Below are positions 61,431 through 64,000 of a stretch of DNA of 64,000 bases, piece by piece (within the stretch, counting starts at the first letter, position 1; each line of letters opens with the position of its first letter). A model generated the notes under the pieces. The model had not been told where the DNA came from and searched no databases. It worked only from the letters and a program-made list of their open reading frames with translations. This stretch comes from Hymenobacter daecheongensis DSM 21074 (GTDB taxonomy: Bacteria > Bacteroidota > Bacteroidia > Cytophagales > Hymenobacteraceae), in the NCBI RefSeq assembly GCF_900141805.1, contig NZ_FQYN01000001.1, positions 186,001-250,000 of the forward strand, given 5' to 3'. The position numbers and the translations under genes are program-made.

Positions 61431-62609
61431 TTAGTAGGTAAAAACGACCAATTTCAGCAGAATGATTAAGGGAATCACTTCTGTGGCGCAAAGGTAAGAA
61501 AACAAATGCAGATTCAGTAGGGAAGCGCGCCGATGCAGCGTACGGGCAATGCGAACTACGGTGCCAATCAACATCAAGGAAACCACCCCATTGGATATCC
61601 AAAGCACGGCTTCGGGCAGCGTCTGATTCAGGCCCAGATACAGAAGCATGACCAAGGGCAGAAACAGGCCCATGAACAGAATGGTCCGCACGAATTCGCG
61701 GTATTGCACCATAACCAAGGGCGTTACATCGAAAATGTATCCCATTAGCTCCAAAAACAGGTATTTGCCTAGCACGAAACCGGCTACCAGCGCGGCATAG
61801 AGCAGCACGCGCAGCACGATGGCGGATTCGGGCACATCGAACAATCGACGCAGAATCACGATGGTCTGGATATTGGTGTGAATGGCGACCAGCAGCAAGG
61901 CAAATGACAGCGCAAAAACCAGCACCAGCAGCAGATTGAGCCAAGTCAGGGTGGGCTTGGTCAGAAAATCCTGGTCGTTGGCCTGCTTGCTCCAGAGGCC
62001 TTCGAACTGATAGATACGGGCGAAACCAGGCTGATAGGTGGCGCGAATGCCGCCGTAGAGCAGGCCGATGAGCAGCAGAAAGCACAAAAATACATTCTGG
62101 CCCTGGTGCCCGCGCGGTCGGGGCTGGGCCAGCAGCGGAGCCGAATCGGCTTTGCCGGGTCGGATAGCGGGAGCAGCGGCAGCGTTGGTGAAAGAAGCCA
62201 GATTGGGCGGCACTTCGGGCTGCCATACGCAGAGCAGATGGGTGCCAAACCGCTCGGCTTTGGGCAGCAGACTGGCCAGATCCAGCGTGTAGGATGCTGG
62301 GCTGCCAGCGCTGAATACCAGGCGGTTATCCAGAAACAGGCTCAGATCTTTGCGGGCCGTGAAAGTGATGGGCAAGGGGCGGTCGGGGCGCACCGAAATC
62401 CATTGGTAGTAGGCCTGCGCCGGGGTATGGTAATCGGGAAGGTAGAGGATGAGGCTGTTGCGGGCAGCATCATAGATCAGCCAATCGGCGGAGAGGCCGC
62501 CACGCGGGGCCAGCGGAAGCGGGCGGTATTCGGCAGCCGAAACCCGGCCCGCCGATGACAGCGACGCTATAAGGCACAATAGCAGCAGACGGAAGCGGAC
62601 GACAAGCAT
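61431..62609 (-). CDS. DUF4271 family membrane protein
   Basis: A 392-residue protein with a signal peptide (MLVVRFRLLLLCLIASLSSAG), an extracytoplasmic part of ~150 residues, and about seven membrane helices in the C-terminal half (for example LLLVLVFALSFALLLVAIH, VLLYAALVAGFVLGKYLF, VVSLMLIGTVVRIAR, TEVIPLIILLKLVVFTY). It matches the DUF4271 group, whose genes commonly neighbour hemD. Function unknown. Confidence 0.82.
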   Translation of the reverse strand: MLVVRFRLLLLCLIASLSSAGRVSAAEYRPLPLAPRGGLSADWLIYDAARNSLILYLPDYHTPAQAYYQWISVRPDRPLPITFTARKDLSLFLDNRLVFSAGSPASYTLDLASLLPKAERFGTHLLCVWQPEVPPNLASFTNAAAAPAIRPGKADSAPLLAQPRPRGHQGQNVFLCFLLLIGLLYGGIRATYQPGFARIYQFEGLWSKQANDQDFLTKPTLTWLNLLLVLVFALSFALLLVAIHTNIQTIVILRRLFDVPESAIVLRVLLYAALVAGFVLGKYLFLELMGYIFDVTPLVMVQYREFVRTILFMGLFLPLVMLLYLGLNQTLPEAVLWISNGVVSLMLIGTVVRIARTLHRRASLLNLHLFSYLCATEVIPLIILLKLVVFTY

Positions 62610-62645
62610 ACTATTTCCTCTTCTACGCCGACAATACTCTTTTTA

Positions 62646-63713
62646 TCAGGAAGTTACGCGCTGCTGGGCGCTCCGACTCTGGTAGACGCCCAAGAAGATG
62701 CTCAGGACCACAGAAAACGCAACCATGCCGACGATAAGCCAGGTATTGCCGATGGCCGCGAAATTGATAACGAACAGGATGACGACCAGATTCAGCAGGG
62801 CGAGCAGCACCACGGTGCTGATCTGCTGGAAGCCCATGGCCAGAATGCGGTGGTGAACGTGGTTCTTGTCGGGGGCGAAGGGGGAGCGGCCGCCCAGCAT
62901 GCGCACAATGAAGATGCGAAGCGTATCGAATAGGGGCACGAACAGAATGCCGATGGCCACGGAGGGCGACGACGAGCCAAAGGGCTGGCCGGCTCTCAGG
63001 CCCATTTCGATGAACTGAATGGTGAGAATAGAAACGATGAAGCCGCACACTAACGAGCCGGTATCGCCCATGAAGATGCTGGCCCGGTGGAAGTTGTAGC
63101 GCAGGAACCCGAGCAGACCACCGATGAGGCAGACTGCAACGAACACGTAGTTGCCATAGCCGGCCCCACCGTAGCGCAGAAAGTAGTAGCCGTAGGTGCT
63201 GGTGATAATCAGGACGATGGTGCCGGCCAGCCCATCAAGGCCGTCGATGAGGTTGATAGCATTGGTGATGCCTACGATGGCCAGGAATGTGAAGGCGTAG
63301 CTGATGCCGATGGGCAACTCGTGGATGCCCAGGATGCCCTGGAAGCTGGTGACGCGGATATCGGCCATGATCATGACGATGCCGGTGGCTAACAGCTGGC
63401 CTACGAACTTTTTGGCCACCGAAATACTGACCAGATCATCTTTCAGGCCCACGAAAAACAGCACGATGCAACCGGCCAGCAGCTGCTGAATGCCATTGCC
63501 GAGGTCGGCGAAGATGGTGAGGGCCGACATGAAGCCCGCAAACACGGCCACGCCACCCAGCCGTGGCGTGAGCGACTCGTGTACGGTGCGCACGTTGGGC
63601 GTGTCGAGCATGTTTTTCAGGTGGGCGATGTAGATGATGGAGGGCACCGCGAACAGCGCCACCAGAAATGCCCAGAGAAAGGACAACCCCAACTGAATTC
63701 CGATTGGATTCAT
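62646..63713 (-). CDS. WecA/MraY-type undecaprenyl-phosphate glycosyl-1-phosphate transferase
   Basis: A 355-residue protein with about eleven membrane helices. It transfers a sugar-1-phosphate from UDP-sugar to the lipid carrier, starting cell-surface polysaccharide synthesis. Family motifs: LTPRLGGVAVFAG, KDDLVSISVAKKF, NAINLIDGLDGLAG, FMGDTGSLVCGF and DKNHVHHRIL. The HVHH form and short loops favour WecA-like polysaccharide initiation over MraY. It lies 36 bases upstream of the DUF4271 gene. Confidence 0.9.
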   Translation of the reverse strand: MNPIGIQLGLSFLWAFLVALFAVPSIIYIAHLKNMLDTPNVRTVHESLTPRLGGVAVFAGFMSALTIFADLGNGIQQLLAGCIVLFFVGLKDDLVSISVAKKFVGQLLATGIVMIMADIRVTSFQGILGIHELPIGISYAFTFLAIVGITNAINLIDGLDGLAGTIVLIITSTYGYYFLRYGGAGYGNYVFVAVCLIGGLLGFLRYNFHRASIFMGDTGSLVCGFIVSILTIQFIEMGLRAGQPFGSSSPSVAIGILFVPLFDTLRIFIVRMLGGRSPFAPDKNHVHHRILAMGFQQISTVVLLALLNLVVILFVINFAAIGNTWLIVGMVAFSVVLSIFLGVYQSRSAQQRVTS

Positions 63714-63782
63714 ATTCTCGGCTCAAATAGTAAGCAAACTAACTGCGGGCTTGCGCTCCACGGCCGGCTTGCGGATCAATGC

Positions 63783-64000
63783 CTAGCTGTGCAGCACGCC
63801 TTCGCGGTTGAGCAGGGCAATGTGAATTAGATTGGCAGGCACAATGGAATCCGGCACGAAGATGTATTTCTTATCGAAAATCTGCGGGCCGTGGTAGTAG
63901 CTCACCCAGTACTGATTGTTGAGGTGAAACAGGTCTGGGTCAATGGGTTCGATGGGCGTGGCGCTCTGGGGCTCCACTTCCATCAGGACGTGGCGGAGGG
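63783..64000 (-). CDS. C-terminal part of an unidentified protein (5' end outside the window)
   Basis: The frame is open from the window edge to the TAG at 63783, giving about 71 residues that include VEPQSATPIEPIDPDLF, YWVSYYHGPQIFDKKYIFV and LIHIALLNREGVLHS. The stretch has normal coding character and no stop before the edge, so it is probably the end of a longer gene; an internal ATG at 63983 would give only 66 residues. I do not recognise the family. It lies 69 bases upstream of the polysaccharide-initiation transferase and may share its pathway. Confidence 0.65.
   Translation of the reverse strand, partial: LRHVLMEVEPQSATPIEPIDPDLFHLNNQYWVSYYHGPQIFDKKYIFVPDSIVPANLIHIALLNREGVLHS

Overview
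This window looks like a chromosomal segment of a high-GC member of the Bacteroidota, most likely Hymenobacter or a close relative in the Cytophagales. The evidence is the type IX secretion/gliding genes (porP/sprF-gldK-gldL-gldM-gldN and a porW/sprE-like gene), many proteins ending in a type IX C-terminal sorting domain (YPNP start, G-x-Y near the end), an atp operon without beta and epsilon genes, -33/-7 promoters of the TTTG/TAnnTTTG type, and strongly GC-biased codons. No tRNA, rRNA, CRISPR array or transposase gene is visible.

Positions 1-24115 (all plus strand) form an accessory block. It holds a truncated IPT/TIG plus FG-GAP secreted protein, a LytS-like histidine kinase with a LytTR response regulator, an MbnP/MbnH copper-protein/di-haem-enzyme pair (overlapping ATGA), a tail-fibre-like protein with an S74 chaperone domain, two paralogous YHYH secreted proteins separated by a lone AraC-type DNA-binding domain, a channel-like membrane protein, and a 2485-residue beta-helix/Ig-like type IX cargo protein.

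Positions 24116-38700 carry housekeeping and small accessory genes, mostly on the minus strand: L-serine dehydratase alpha chain, a type IX cargo protein, an M48 protease, MsrB, a possible Tiki/ChaN-like protein, Nnr (plus strand), a UbiA-type prenyltransferase, a DUF6766 protein, inorganic pyrophosphatase, a PafA-like phosphatase, a HAD phosphatase (plus strand) and an unrecognised protein. Spacers here are full of hairpin-forming repeats of several families; one family is present twice.

Positions 38700-46814 hold the atp operon atpZ-(unknown membrane gene)-atpB-atpE-atpF-atpH-atpA-atpG (minus strand). Downstream of atpG lies an FG-GAP type IX cargo gene and then a second, broken copy of the 3' end of atpG. 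This resembles insertion of a cassette at a gene's 3' end.

Positions 47066-54540 (plus strand) hold the porW/sprE-like lipoprotein, a class A penicillin-binding protein and uvrC. Positions 54658-60375 (minus strand) hold the T9SS core operon, with one good promoter upstream of porP/sprF and another before gldK. Positions 60519-64000 (minus strand) hold hemD, a DUF4271 gene, a WecA/MraY-type glycosyl-1-phosphate transferase and the end of an unidentified gene.

The main theme is secretion: the window encodes much of the T9SS motor/ring and at least six likely cargo proteins. The most unusual items are the duplicated atpG 3' end, a 50-bp perfect palindrome beside it, the MbnPH pair beside a two-component system, and hairpin repeats placed between atp genes.
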